DNA of 64,000 bases from Dehalococcoidia bacterium (GTDB lineage: Bacteria; Chloroflexota; Dehalococcoidia; GIF9; AB-539-J10): positions 1 through 64,000 of the forward strand of contig JAUWQY010000003.1 of NCBI GenBank assembly GCA_030610855.1. The letters run 5' to 3'. Position numbers and translations under genes: made by a program. Shown here in pieces: positions 53,487-62,541 of the stretch. The stretch's first letter is position 1; the number at the start of each line of letters is the position of its first letter. The notes under the pieces were generated by a model, which saw nothing but the letters and a program-made list of their open reading frames with translations, had not been told where the DNA came from and did not search any database.

Positions 53487-53960
53487 TCACCAGCGGTAGT
53501 GAGCATAGGCTTTGTTCGCCTCTGCCATCCTGTGAATATCCTCCCGTTTCTTGATTGTGACCCCACGACCTTGGATCGCGTCAATTAGCTCTGAGGCCAA
53601 CTTGGCTTCCATTGATTTGCCACTACGAGCCCGCGCCGAAGCTATGAGCCACCTCATGGCAAGAGCACGCCCTCGATCCTCCTGGATCTCCATGGGCACC
53701 TGATAGGTGGCCCCGCCGACACGGCGCGACTTGACCATGACAAGCGGCGCCGCATTTCGTATCGCTCGCTCTAAGGCTTCGTCGGGATTGCTATTCACCT
53801 GCTCGGCAGCGAACTGCAAGGCATTGTAGACAATGCGCTCGGCTGTGTTCTTCTGCCCTCGAATCATGAGCCTATTGATAAACTTGGCCACGGTGACGCT
53901 GTTGTATTTAGCATCGGGTGGCGGCGTTCTCTTCACTACTCTTCTAGGGTCTCTTGGCAT
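53487..53960 (-). CDS. rpsG: Ribosomal protein S7
   Basis: This 157-residue protein has MIRGQKNTAERIVYNALQFA and GGATYQVPMEIQEDRGRALA. It nucleates the 30S head. The gene follows rpsL by 12 bases. Confidence 0.97.
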   Translation of the reverse strand: MPRDPRRVVKRTPPPDAKYNSVTVAKFINRLMIRGQKNTAERIVYNALQFAAEQVNSNPDEALERAIRNAAPLVMVKSRRVGGATYQVPMEIQEDRGRALAMRWLIASARARSGKSMEAKLASELIDAIQGRGVTIKKREDIHRMAEANKAYAHYRW

Positions 53961-53972
53961 TTGACATCCCTG

Positions 53973-54386
53973 CTATTTCGGGGCCTTGGCCCCATACCTG
54001 CTGCGACTTCGTTTGCGATTGGCTACTCCTTCAGTGTCCAGAGTGCCACGGATAATGTGATAGCGGATACCGGGCACATCCTTGACCCTGCCGCCACGAA
54101 GCAAGACTACCGAGTGCTCTTGCAGATTATGTCCTTCACCGGGAATATAGGCAGTCACTTCCATGCCGTTGGTCAGCCGGACACGGGCAACTTTACGCAG
54201 AGCCGAGTTAGGTTTCTTGGGTGTAACCGTCTTGACCAGGATACATACTCCTCTTTTTTGAGGCGCCCCTTGACCCCAGGTAACTCTTGCTTTCATCGTA
54301 TTTCGGACGTAATGCAATGCTGGGACATCGCTTTTCTTTCTCAGCTTCTGTCTGCCTTTCCGAACAAGTTGATTCACTGTTGGCAT
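53973..54386 (-). CDS. rpsL: Ribosomal protein S12
   Basis: This 137-residue decoding-centre protein has [20 protein letters not shown] and [20 protein letters not shown]. Both contain the lysines where streptomycin-resistance changes occur (here wild type). It is the first gene of the ribosomal superoperon. Confidence 0.98.
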   Translation of the reverse strand: MPTVNQLVRKGRQKLRKKSDVPALHYVRNTMKARVTWGQGAPQKRGVCILVKTVTPKKPNSALRKVARVRLTNGMEVTAYIPGEGHNLQEHSVVLLRGGRVKDVPGIRYHIIRGTLDTEGVANRKRSRSRYGAKAPK

Positions 54387-54525
54387 TCTTATTCTCCCCT
54401 ATTTCGGGCAACTGAAAAGCCGCCTGGTTATATGCCGGTCTACTCCAAGAAAAACCTGCTCGGCTTTAGCCAGCCGGCTTTTGCAGTTCTCTAAGCCCTT
54501 ACCTTCTAGTAGACGCCAATTCCCC

Positions 54526-54554
54526 AATTTAACACAAGATAATTGGCATGTCAA
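54526..54554 (-). promoter_or_regulatory. rpsLp: Promoter of the ribosomal superoperon
   Basis: On the minus strand TTGACA (54549-54554), a 17-base spacer and TAAATT (54526-54531) lie about 140 bases upstream of rpsL. Transcription would start near 54519, leaving a leader of about 130 bases. The rest of the 327-base gap up to 54713 shows no gene. Confidence 0.65.
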
Positions 54555-54713
54555 CTACAGTGTCTCAAATCCTGCCAATTATTGAGAACTGGGCGATTGA
54601 TGCTTCAGAACTGGAGTGGGGTATTGCCTCATTCTGAGGGAAAATGTGTTAATCTATGTGCCATACTGCGCACCAGACCTCCGTCTTTGCCCCACGGGGA
54701 TCGAGTTGAGAGT

Positions 54714-55364
54714 ATGAAGACCTTAGTTCAATGTGATTTCGACGGTACAATCACCGAGGAAGATGCCAGTTTCTTTATTCTGGATGCCTACGCCGAGGGA
54801 GATTGGCGACGATTGCTGCAAGAGTACAGGGAGCGCAGGATATCGGTATGTGGGTTCAATACCGTGGCCTTCTCCATGGTTAAGGCCGACAAACCTGCGC
54901 TGCTTCAGACGCTGAAAGGCAAGGTCAAGGTGCGGGCCGGGTTTCATGAACTGGTGGACTACTGCCTGAGAAAGGGCTTCAAATTCGTGATCGTGAGCAA
55001 TGGCCTGGATTTCTACATAGAGGCCGTTCTGAAAGACCTGAGCCTGGAAAACCTCGAAGTCTACTCAGCACAGACTTCGTTTCACCCTGAAGGGATGAGA
55101 GTTCAGTATGTGGGGCCCGACGGCAGGCGATTAAGGGATGGCTTCAAAGAGGCGTACATCCGGTCATTTCTGAAGCTGGGGTACAGGGTAATATATATGG
55201 GAAACGGCGACTCCGATTTTGCCCCGGCAAGACACGCCCATCACGTCTTTGCCACGGGCGAACTGCAAAAACGTTGCAGGGAGAACGGCCTGAATTGCAG
55301 ACCTCTTGAGAGTTTTATTGATGCCGTCAGAGATATGGAAGCGATATCACAGGTCCAGCTCTGA
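54714..55364 (+). CDS. HAD-family phosphatase, MtnX-like
   Basis: This 216-residue protein has the HAD nucleophile motif DFDGTITEED near its start (D8, D10). Motif II Ser/Thr lies in FVIVSNGLDFYIEAV, and motif IV is MGNGDSDFAPARHA. The fold and motifs resemble MtnX/phosphoserine-phosphatase-like enzymes (2-hydroxy-3-keto-5-methylthiopentenyl-1-phosphate phosphatase). The true substrate is unknown, and no methionine-salvage genes are nearby. The ATG at 54714 starts the conserved part. It converges with the HD-domain gene, overlapping it by 18 bases. Confidence 0.8.
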   Translation: MKTLVQCDFDGTITEEDASFFILDAYAEGDWRRLLQEYRERRISVCGFNTVAFSMVKADKPALLQTLKGKVKVRAGFHELVDYCLRKGFKFVIVSNGLDFYIEAVLKDLSLENLEVYSAQTSFHPEGMRVQYVGPDGRRLRDGFKEAYIRSFLKLGYRVIYMGNGDSDFAPARHAHHVFATGELQKRCRENGLNCRPLESFIDAVRDMEAISQVQL

Positions 55365-55907
55365 AGCAATTCCCTGCATCGCTTCGATTCCCAGGCTTAT
55401 GAACTCTTCCAGCTCCAGTCCGATTTCCCGGCACTCCGCCACTTGTTCTCGGCTAACTCCGGCAGCAAAGCTCTTTTCTCGAAAGCGCTTCATCACCGAT
55501 TTGCTCGCCAGTCCGCTCAGTTTGTCGGGGCGAACCAATGCGGCAGCAGTAATGAGTCCGCTGAGTGGGTCAGCGCAAAAGAGGGCCTTATCCAACTCGG
55601 TTTCCCGAGAAACATCGTGAGCTTCGTTATGGCACAGAACTGCATGGGTCATAGTCTCATTGGCCCCCAGTTCCCGTGCTATGTCAGCACCCAATATGCT
55701 ATGGCTGCTCATATCATGCTTAACCAATTCTACGTCTATGTCGTGAACGAGACCGGTAAGCCCCCACTCTTCTTCGTCCTTCCCGAGCTTTCTGGCCAGG
55801 ATGCGCATGATCGCCTCGGTGGCCAGCATATGCTTTATCATATTCCTATCATGGACATTCTCGTAGATGGAATCAAGAATCCTTTCCCTGTCGAGTTCAG
55901 AGCTCAT
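55347..55907 (-). CDS. HD-domain phosphohydrolase-like protein
   Basis: This 186-residue protein has HD-domain metal ligands: a His in [13 protein letters not shown], the HD pair in [14 protein letters not shown] and a distal His in [10 protein letters not shown] proteins hydrolyse phosphates of nucleotides. Its ATG overlaps the uvrA stop by four bases (ATGA), so it is coupled to uvrA. The substrate is unknown. Confidence 0.85.
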   Translation of the reverse strand: MSSELDRERILDSIYENVHDRNMIKHMLATEAIMRILARKLGKDEEEWGLTGLVHDIDVELVKHDMSSHSILGADIARELGANETMTHAVLCHNEAHDVSRETELDKALFCADPLSGLITAAALVRPDKLSGLASKSVMKRFREKSFAAGVSREQVAECREIGLELEEFISLGIEAMQGIASELDL

Positions 55908-58759
55908 ACCAATGCCTTCTCCCGCTGCCTCAATAATATACCACGTAGATACCGCCCTGTGGAAGAGGCGTCGTTTTCTGCCAATTGCTCAGGCGTCCCG
56001 GCAGCCACAAGATCGCCACCTTCATCGCCGGCACCAGGACCAAGGTCGATAACCCAGTCGGCGTTCTTTATCACATCGAGATGGTGCTCAATGACAACTA
56101 CCGTGTTCCCATGGTCCACGAGGCGCTGCAGCACTGTCAGCAGGCAAGCAATATCTGAGAAAGACAGACCGGTAGTTGGTTCATCCAGTATGTAAAGCGT
56201 CTTACCTGTGGAGCGACGTGACAGCTCAGCCGCCAGTTTTATTCGCTGGGCTTCTCCCCCGGAAAGGGTCGGCGCTGGCTGCCCCAGGCGAATATACCCC
56301 AGGCCTACGTCTCGCAGGGTCTCGAGCTTGTTCCTCACTTTGGGGAAATGGTCAAAGAAGAGCAAAGCTTCGTCCACCGTCATATCGAGGATTTCGGCGA
56401 TGTTCTCTCCCTTGAAGTGGATCTCCAGCGCTTCGCGGTTGTACCTTTTCCCTTTGCATACCTCGCAAGGAACGGTGACATTGGCCAGGAACTGCATCTC
56501 TATCTGCACGTAGCCCGCTCCCTGACAGGCTTCGCACCTTCCCCCTCTCACGTTGAAGGAGAAGCGTCCCTGGAGATAACCGCGCATTCTGGCTTCGGGA
56601 ACAGCGGCGAAAAGCTCACGAATAGGAGTAAATGTTCCCGTATAAGTAGCTGCATTACTCCGCGGTGTGCGACCAATCGGTGACTGGTCAATGTTGACCA
56701 CCTTATCAATGTGCTCGACGCCCACGATATCGTCGCATTCGCCGGGCCTTTCCTTGGCTCGATATAGGAGGCGTGCCAGCCTCCTATACAGGACCTCGTT
56801 GATGAGAGAGCTTTTGCCGCTTCCAGAGACGCCGGTAATGCACACGAACTTGCCGAGCGGGATGTGGCCGTCGATGTTCTTCAGGTTATTTTCCCTGGCA
56901 CCTTTGATTACCAGTTCTCTTCCTGAACCCGGGCGACGCTCGTGCGGCAGGGGGATTTGCTTGATCCCGCTGAGGTACTGGCCCGTTACTGAGTGAGGAC
57001 AGCTCATCACATCTTGCAGTGTCCCTGTGGCGACAACTTGTCCCCCGTGTCTACCGGCCCCGGGCCCCATATCGATAACGTGGTCAGCGGCTCTCATTAC
57101 AGCTTCATCGTGCTCGACGATGATTATGGTGTTGTCCAGGTCTCTCAGGTGCTTCAGCGTTGTTATGAGCCGGGAGCCGTCGGCAGGGTGCAAGCCCACC
57201 GTGGGCTCGTCACAAATGTAAAGAACGCCGGTCAGCCCACTGCCAATCTGGGTAGCCAGGCGGATTCTCTGAGCCTCACCACCGCTCAATGTTGCCGAAG
57301 GGCGGTCCAGAGTTAGATAGCCCAGACCTATATCTTTCAGAAAGCCCAACCGCGCATGAATCTCTCTGATGATCTGCTTAGCTATTGTGAGTTCGCGAGG
57401 ACTGATCTCATCGCCCAGTTGTGCCGCCCAGTTCAGAGCCCTCGTAACGGGTAGCGTGGTAACATCCATTATACTCTTGCCCGTAATAGTGACGGCCAGG
57501 GATTCCGGTTTCAGCCTCTTACTCCGGCAGACAGAGCAAGGATTGGATCCCATATAGCGCTCAATATCGGTCCTGATGCTATCGGACTCCGTCTCCCGGT
57601 AGCGGCGTTCCAGGCGTGGTATGACACCTTCGAAATTGGCGTAGTACTGCCGCAGTCTGCCATGGCGGTCCTCATATGTGACGGGAAATGGTTCACCCCC
57701 ATCCCCATATAGAATAATATGCAGGAATTCCTCGCTCAGTTCCGTGATCGGCGTGGTTAGAGAAAAACCGTGGCGGCCACTCAGCGACCGCAGCATGCTA
57801 TCGTACCAGGGTTTGAGTTGCCCGTTTGTGGTCCAGGGTTGGATAGCTCCTTCAGCGAGGCTCAGTCTCCTGTCAGGGACGACCAGGTTAGGGTCGATTT
57901 CCAGGTTGTATCCCAGTCCCGTGCAGGCAGGGCAAGCTCCGTAAGGGCTGTTAAAACTGAAGGTTCTGGGAGCTATTTCTCCCAGGCTTATACCGCAGTA
58001 GACGCAGGCAAAATGCTCCGAGAACAGCGATTCCTCGCCATCAAGGACTTTGATGAGCACTACGCCCGACCCCAGTTTCAGTGCTGTCTCAACAGAGTCG
58101 GCAAGCCGGGCGGCGCTCTCACCTTTCTCCATCTGTAGTCTATCGACCACCACTTCCACGGTGTGCTTCTTGTTCTTATCTAACTGCAACTCCTCAGACA
58201 GGTCATAGATTTGTCCGTCGACTCGAGCCCTGACGAACCCTGCCTTCTGCAAATCCTTGAATATTGTCTGATGTTCGCCTTTGCGGTCTCTGACCAGAGG
58301 CGCCAAGATCATGATGCGACTGCCTTCGGGAATCTCCTGAACGGAGTCGACGATCTGCTGCACTGTCTGCTGTGAGATCGCCCTTCCGCATTCAGGGCAA
58401 TGCGGGTGTCCGGTGCGGGCGAAGAGAAGCCGCAAATAGTCGTATATCTCGGTCAGGGTGCCTACAGTAGACCTCGGGTTATGAGACGGTCCTTTCTGGT
58501 CAATGGATATGGCCGGACTGAGCCCTTCAATGTAATCGACGTCCGGCTTCTCCATCTGCCCGAGGAACTGGCGGGCATAGGCAGAAAGGGACTCCATGTA
58601 ACGGCGCTGCCCCTCGGCATATATGGTATCGAAAGCCAGAGAACTCTTTCCTGAGCCGGAAACGCCGGTGATAACCACCAGTTTGTTCCGGGGGATGACG
58701 ACGTCTATATTCTTAAGGTTGTGTTCTCTGGCGCCCTTAACAGATATGACATCCGGCAT
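55904..58759 (-). CDS. uvrA: Excinuclease ABC subunit A
   Basis: This 951-residue DNA-damage sensor has two ABC ATPase halves. Walker A1 is [19 protein letters not shown], and the second ATPase ([14 protein letters not shown]) carries the second site. Zinc modules CVYC...CPAC and [16 protein letters not shown]...CEVC are intact. ABC signatures [12 protein letters not shown] and [12 protein letters not shown] occur. ATG 58759 follows AATAGGAACC; the longer frame to 58795 lacks a site. It is coupled to the HD protein downstream. Confidence 0.97.
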   Translation of the reverse strand: MPDVISVKGAREHNLKNIDVVIPRNKLVVITGVSGSGKSSLAFDTIYAEGQRRYMESLSAYARQFLGQMEKPDVDYIEGLSPAISIDQKGPSHNPRSTVGTLTEIYDYLRLLFARTGHPHCPECGRAISQQTVQQIVDSVQEIPEGSRIMILAPLVRDRKGEHQTIFKDLQKAGFVRARVDGQIYDLSEELQLDKNKKHTVEVVVDRLQMEKGESAARLADSVETALKLGSGVVLIKVLDGEESLFSEHFACVYCGISLGEIAPRTFSFNSPYGACPACTGLGYNLEIDPNLVVPDRRLSLAEGAIQPWTTNGQLKPWYDSMLRSLSGRHGFSLTTPITELSEEFLHIILYGDGGEPFPVTYEDRHGRLRQYYANFEGVIPRLERRYRETESDSIRTDIERYMGSNPCSVCRSKRLKPESLAVTITGKSIMDVTTLPVTRALNWAAQLGDEISPRELTIAKQIIREIHARLGFLKDIGLGYLTLDRPSATLSGGEAQRIRLATQIGSGLTGVLYICDEPTVGLHPADGSRLITTLKHLRDLDNTIIIVEHDEAVMRAADHVIDMGPGAGRHGGQVVATGTLQDVMSCPHSVTGQYLSGIKQIPLPHERRPGSGRELVIKGARENNLKNIDGHIPLGKFVCITGVSGSGKSSLINEVLYRRLARLLYRAKERPGECDDIVGVEHIDKVVNIDQSPIGRTPRSNAATYTGTFTPIRELFAAVPEARMRGYLQGRFSFNVRGGRCEACQGAGYVQIEMQFLANVTVPCEVCKGKRYNREALEIHFKGENIAEILDMTVDEALLFFDHFPKVRNKLETLRDVGLGYIRLGQPAPTLSGGEAQRIKLAAELSRRSTGKTLYILDEPTTGLSFSDIACLLTVLQRLVDHGNTVVVIEHHLDVIKNADWVIDLGPGAGDEGGDLVAAGTPEQLAENDASSTGRYLRGILLRQREKALV

Positions 58760-58833
58760 GGTTCCTATTGTAACACTGGCACGCGTGCTTCTCAAAGGGG
58801 AATCGACGAGATTGTCCGGCCACGCGAATCGCT

Positions 58834-58966
58834 ATTGTGAGCCCCGACCTGGCGGGGCATGGCAATCCAATACAACGTCCCGAGACTGCCTCGGCTGGCT
58901 AGGCCAGCCTCGCAATGACAGGGTGAGAGTGTCATTGCGAGCACCTGAAAGGTGCGCGGCAATCTC
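58834..58966. repeat. Three hairpin repeats with GTCATTGCGAG/GGCAATCTC ends
   Basis: Unit 1 (58834-58868) runs ATTGTGAG - CCCCG/CGGGG hairpin - GGCAATCC. Unit 2 (58884-58919, inverted) runs GTCATTGCGAG - GGCTGGC/GCCAGCC hairpin - GGCAGTC. Unit 3 (58931-58966) runs GTCATTGCGAG - GCACCT/AGGTGC hairpin - CGGCAATCTC. The ends are conserved while the hairpin stems differ but stay paired. This is a dispersed, palindromic intergenic repeat, located between the hppA stop and the uvrA start. Confidence 0.7.
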
Positions 58967-58971
58967 TTCGG

Positions 58972-61077
58972 CTAAATCAGGCCTTCAAAATGCGTCAGTA
59001 CCGGGGCCAGCATGAGCGCGATCACGGACATCAGCTTGAGCATTATGTTCAACGACGGTCCGGCAGTATCCTTCATGGGATCGCCCACTGTATCCCCACA
59101 GACACTGGCTTTATGAGCCGCTGAGCCCTTGCCGCCGAATTTCCCCGCCTCAATCCATTTCTTGGCATTGTCCCACGCGCCACCGGCGTTGTTCAGTGTG
59201 ACGGCAAGTATAAAACCGGTAACCAGCGCGCCGATAAGAAAGCCGGCGAGGGCGTATTTGCCCAGAACTATTCCTACAATCACGGGCGCGATTATCGCCA
59301 TTAGAGAAGGAAGCAGCATTTGCCTCAATGCTATTCTGGTGGCAATATCCACGCACTTGCCGTATTCGGGCCTGACCGTCCCCTCCATCAAGCCCTTTAT
59401 CTCGCGCCACTGCCGGCGGACTTCATCTATGATTGCCGCCGTGGTTACACCCACTGCCTTCATGGTCATGGCACAGAAGACGGGAGGCATAAGGGCGCCT
59501 AGAAACAAGCCGACGATAACAGGCACACTTAACAGGCTCAGTGCCGGAGGCAGTATCAACTCGCCCGCGGATGAGACTGTCACTATGCCGACAGCCATAG
59601 AGAAGGCCAGAATCAAGCCCAGTGAGTTCATGGCAGCAGCACCGATGGCGAATCCCTTACCTGTGGCTGCCGTCGTATTGCCCAGAGAATCTAAAGCATC
59701 GGTCCGCTCGCGCACCTCGTCCGGCAATCCCGCCTGGGTCGCTATACCTCCGGCGTTGTCAGCTATAGGTCCGTAAGCGTCGGTAGCCAGCGTCACGCCC
59801 AGGGTAGACAACATGCCGACACAGGCCAGGGCCACACCGTAAAAACTGCCGAACTGGAAGGCTACGGCAATCGCTGTGGCTATCAAGAGCACCGGTGGCC
59901 ATGTGCTCATCAGGCCGGTGGCAAAGCCTCGAATTACGGTAGCACCGGCACCGGTAGTGGAGGCTTCGGAGATTTCTTGCGTTGGCTTGAAGGCGTAAGA
60001 GGTGAAGTAGTTCGTGCTTTCCCCTATCAAGGCACCGGCTACAAGGCCGGCGAGCATGGCCCAGAAGAGACCCAGACTGGCATCCATGAAATGAATCACG
60101 AGAAAGCCAAAGACTGCTGCCAGTATCGTGGCGCCAAGAGTGCCACGGCGCAAAGCGCCCAGGAGGGCCGCCATTTCCACTTTCTCTCCTATTCTGACCA
60201 GGAAACAGCCGATCACGGAGGCCAGAATCCCCCCCGCCATGATTAGAAGAGGCAGCCACCAGGCACGTTGCAGGGCAACCTGCTCTGACACTGCCGGACT
60301 GGGAAACAGTATTCCCTTAACCCACGGCGCTACCATAACGCCAACGGTGGTGAGCGCCATGGTGGCAATAATGGTTTGCACATAGGATTCAAAGAGGTCG
60401 CCGCCCATGCCGCACACATCGCCGACGTTATCGCCCACATTGTCAGCTATGACGGCCGCATTCCTGGGGTCGTCCTCCGGTATCCCGGCCTCCACCTTGC
60501 CCACCAGATCGGAACCGGCATCCGCCCCTTTAGTGAAGATCCCGCCGCCGACCCTGGCAAAAAGAGCTACCAGTGAAGCACCGGTGCCGTAGGCGGGAAT
60601 GATAAACAGGAATTGGAAGTCAGGGAGATCATGCCACACGAAGTAGAGTATGGATAACCCTATGAGACCCACGCTCACCACTGTCAGTCCCATAACTGCC
60701 CCGCCCCTGAACGAAACCCTCAGTCCCTGGTTGAGGCTCTTCTGTGCTGCGGCGCAAGTCCGGCCATTGGTCCTGAGCGCCATATTCATGCCGGCATATC
60801 CGGCACCCATAGAGCATATGGCGCCAAAGATGAACGCTACCGATACTCTCCAGCCCAAAGCCGGGACAACTGCCAGAACAACGGCTATTACGGCCACCAC
60901 AATGCCTAATGTGCGATACTCCCTGTGGATAAAGGCAAGCCCCCCCTCTTTGATGGCACCAGAGATCTCCTTAATCCTCTCCGACCCCGGGTCCTGGCGC
61001 AGAACGTAGCGTGCGAAGTATGCGACCACACCTGCACTCACAAGCCCCGCGATTATACAGATCCAGACTAAGTCCAT
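58972..61077 (-). CDS. hppA: Membrane-bound pyrophosphatase, K+-dependent type
   Basis: This 701-residue membrane protein with about 16 transmembrane segments couples pyrophosphate hydrolysis to H+ or Na+ pumping. The active-site motif DDPRNAAVIADNVGDNVGD is intact, and a second acidic motif (DAGSDLVGKVEAGIPED) precedes it. GNTTAATGKGFAIGAAA has Ala where K+-independent enzymes have Lys, so it is of the K+-dependent class. The pumped ion cannot be told. AGGAAGGAGAGCT precedes ATG 61077. It diverges from the acyl-CoA dehydrogenase. Confidence 0.96.
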   Translation of the reverse strand: MDLVWICIIAGLVSAGVVAYFARYVLRQDPGSERIKEISGAIKEGGLAFIHREYRTLGIVVAVIAVVLAVVPALGWRVSVAFIFGAICSMGAGYAGMNMALRTNGRTCAAAQKSLNQGLRVSFRGGAVMGLTVVSVGLIGLSILYFVWHDLPDFQFLFIIPAYGTGASLVALFARVGGGIFTKGADAGSDLVGKVEAGIPEDDPRNAAVIADNVGDNVGDVCGMGGDLFESYVQTIIATMALTTVGVMVAPWVKGILFPSPAVSEQVALQRAWWLPLLIMAGGILASVIGCFLVRIGEKVEMAALLGALRRGTLGATILAAVFGFLVIHFMDASLGLFWAMLAGLVAGALIGESTNYFTSYAFKPTQEISEASTTGAGATVIRGFATGLMSTWPPVLLIATAIAVAFQFGSFYGVALACVGMLSTLGVTLATDAYGPIADNAGGIATQAGLPDEVRERTDALDSLGNTTAATGKGFAIGAAAMNSLGLILAFSMAVGIVTVSSAGELILPPALSLLSVPVIVGLFLGALMPPVFCAMTMKAVGVTTAAIIDEVRRQWREIKGLMEGTVRPEYGKCVDIATRIALRQMLLPSLMAIIAPVIVGIVLGKYALAGFLIGALVTGFILAVTLNNAGGAWDNAKKWIEAGKFGGKGSAAHKASVCGDTVGDPMKDTAGPSLNIMLKLMSVIALMLAPVLTHFEGLI

Positions 61078-61172
61078 AGCTCTCCTTCCTATGCGGGCAT
61101 AGAATTAGGGCACTCAAGTAGAGTCCGGGTGCCCCTGTTTCGGTCTGCCGCAATATGCATGCTGGAGGTCTA

Positions 61173-61201
61173 AGTGTAATACAGAAGGCTCTACCCGTCA
61201 A
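61173..61201 (-). promoter_or_regulatory. Promoter candidate for hppA
   Basis: On the minus strand TTGACG (61196-61201), a 17-base spacer and TACACT (61173-61178) lie about 95 bases upstream of hppA. It is back to back with the promoter of the acyl-CoA dehydrogenase. Confidence 0.45.
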
Positions 61202-61212
61202 CGAAAGCGTTA

Positions 61213-61242
61213 TTGACCCCTGGTCGGGGTGCGATGTAAAAT
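61213..61242 (+). promoter_or_regulatory. Promoter candidate for the acyl-CoA dehydrogenase
   Basis: TTGACC (61213-61218), an 18-base spacer and TAAAAT (61237-61242) point to the gene at 61385, giving a leader of about 135 bases. The rest of the 307-base gap shows no gene. Confidence 0.5.
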
Positions 61243-61384
61243 CAGGCGTGAAAGTGAAGAGAGACAGCCCGAAGCTCGCGGTAGACTTCAGGAAGCAACG
61301 GTCGGAAGATGCCGGAGATAATCAATGGTGGTTGGTTGTCCTCCTGCGAGTGTCGGTTCCTAGATAGCTGATAAAGGAGGCGAA

Positions 61385-62527
61385 ATGGATTTTGGATTCA
61401 CCGAGGAACAGAAGATGTTCCAGACGATGGTGCGGGATTTCTGTGCCCGCGAAATCGAACCCTACGCTGCCAAATGGGATGAGACCGACAAGTTCCCACA
61501 CGAGACTTACAGGAGAATGGCCGAGGCAGGGCTATGCGGTGTTCACTTCCCTGAGAAATATGGAGGAAGCGGCGATGAGGTAACCTTCACTATAGCCAGC
61601 GAGGAGATTTCGCGCGCCTCTGCCGGGTTGGGTGTGGCATATCTTGTCAGCCTCGGCCTGGGCATGTATCCCGTGGTCATGCACGGAAGTGAGCAGCACA
61701 AGAGTCACTACATTCCCCGTGTAATCAACGGGTCGGTAGTGGCTTTCGGCTTGACAGAGGCCATGGCCGGCAGTGATGTTGCTGCTCTGGAGACCAAATA
61801 TGGCCGGCAGGGAGATTACTATGTGCTTAACGGCACCAAGATTTTCATAAGCAATGCTGCTGAAGCCGATTTCGTAACTACCTTTGCTACCAAAGACAAA
61901 TCCCTGGGCTACCGCGGCATCAGTGCCTTCGTCGTAGATAAAGGTGCTAAAGGCTTCTCCGTAGGCAAGATAGAGAAGAAGATGGGACTGCACCCCGCTT
62001 CGGTAGCTGAGCTTATCTTCGACGATTGTAAGATACCCGTCGCCAACATGCTGGGCGAGGAGGGGAGAGGCTTCAAGATAGCTCTGGAAGGCATAGACGC
62101 CAGCAGGGTCAGCATAGCCTCTCAGGCGCTGGGGATTGCTCAAGCTGCCTATGATGCGGCCGTGGCCTATGCTAAGGAAAGGAAGCAGTTCGGTGCCGAA
62201 CTCGCGCGCCTGCAAGCAATCCAGTGGATGATTGCCGATATGGCTACGGAGATAGACGCGGCGCGGTTGCTGACCTACAGGGCTGCCTGGCTAACCAAGA
62301 AAGAAGGGCACGCTCCTCCCAAGGAAGCAGCAATGGCCAAGCTTTTTGCCTCTGAGGCGGCTCACAGGGTCTGCCACAAAGCTGTTCAGATATTCGGCGG
62401 CTATGGCTATACCAGGGACTTTCCCGTCGAGCGCTACTACCGTGACCAGAGAATAACCGAGATTTACGAAGGGACATCGGAGATGCAGAGGTGGACGATT
62501 GCCCGCCAGGTGTTGGGCACAAAGTAG
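61385..62527 (+). CDS. Acyl-CoA dehydrogenase
   Basis: This 380-residue flavoprotein oxidises acyl-CoA to enoyl-CoA, passing electrons to ETF. It has the FAD/substrate motif [20 protein letters not shown] and the C-terminal [20 protein letters not shown] with [15 protein letters not shown], where the catalytic Glu is expected. Length is normal for short- and branched-chain enzymes. AAAGGAGGCGAA precedes the ATG. It is followed 14 bases later by the acyl-CoA mutase gene, so the pair probably serves short or branched acyl-CoA metabolism. Confidence 0.95.
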   Translation: MDFGFTEEQKMFQTMVRDFCAREIEPYAAKWDETDKFPHETYRRMAEAGLCGVHFPEKYGGSGDEVTFTIASEEISRASAGLGVAYLVSLGLGMYPVVMHGSEQHKSHYIPRVINGSVVAFGLTEAMAGSDVAALETKYGRQGDYYVLNGTKIFISNAAEADFVTTFATKDKSLGYRGISAFVVDKGAKGFSVGKIEKKMGLHPASVAELIFDDCKIPVANMLGEEGRGFKIALEGIDASRVSIASQALGIAQAAYDAAVAYAKERKQFGAELARLQAIQWMIADMATEIDAARLLTYRAAWLTKKEGHAPPKEAAMAKLFASEAAHRVCHKAVQIFGGYGYTRDFPVERYYRDQRITEIYEGTSEMQRWTIARQVLGTK

Positions 62528-62541
62528 AGGAGTTGACGACC

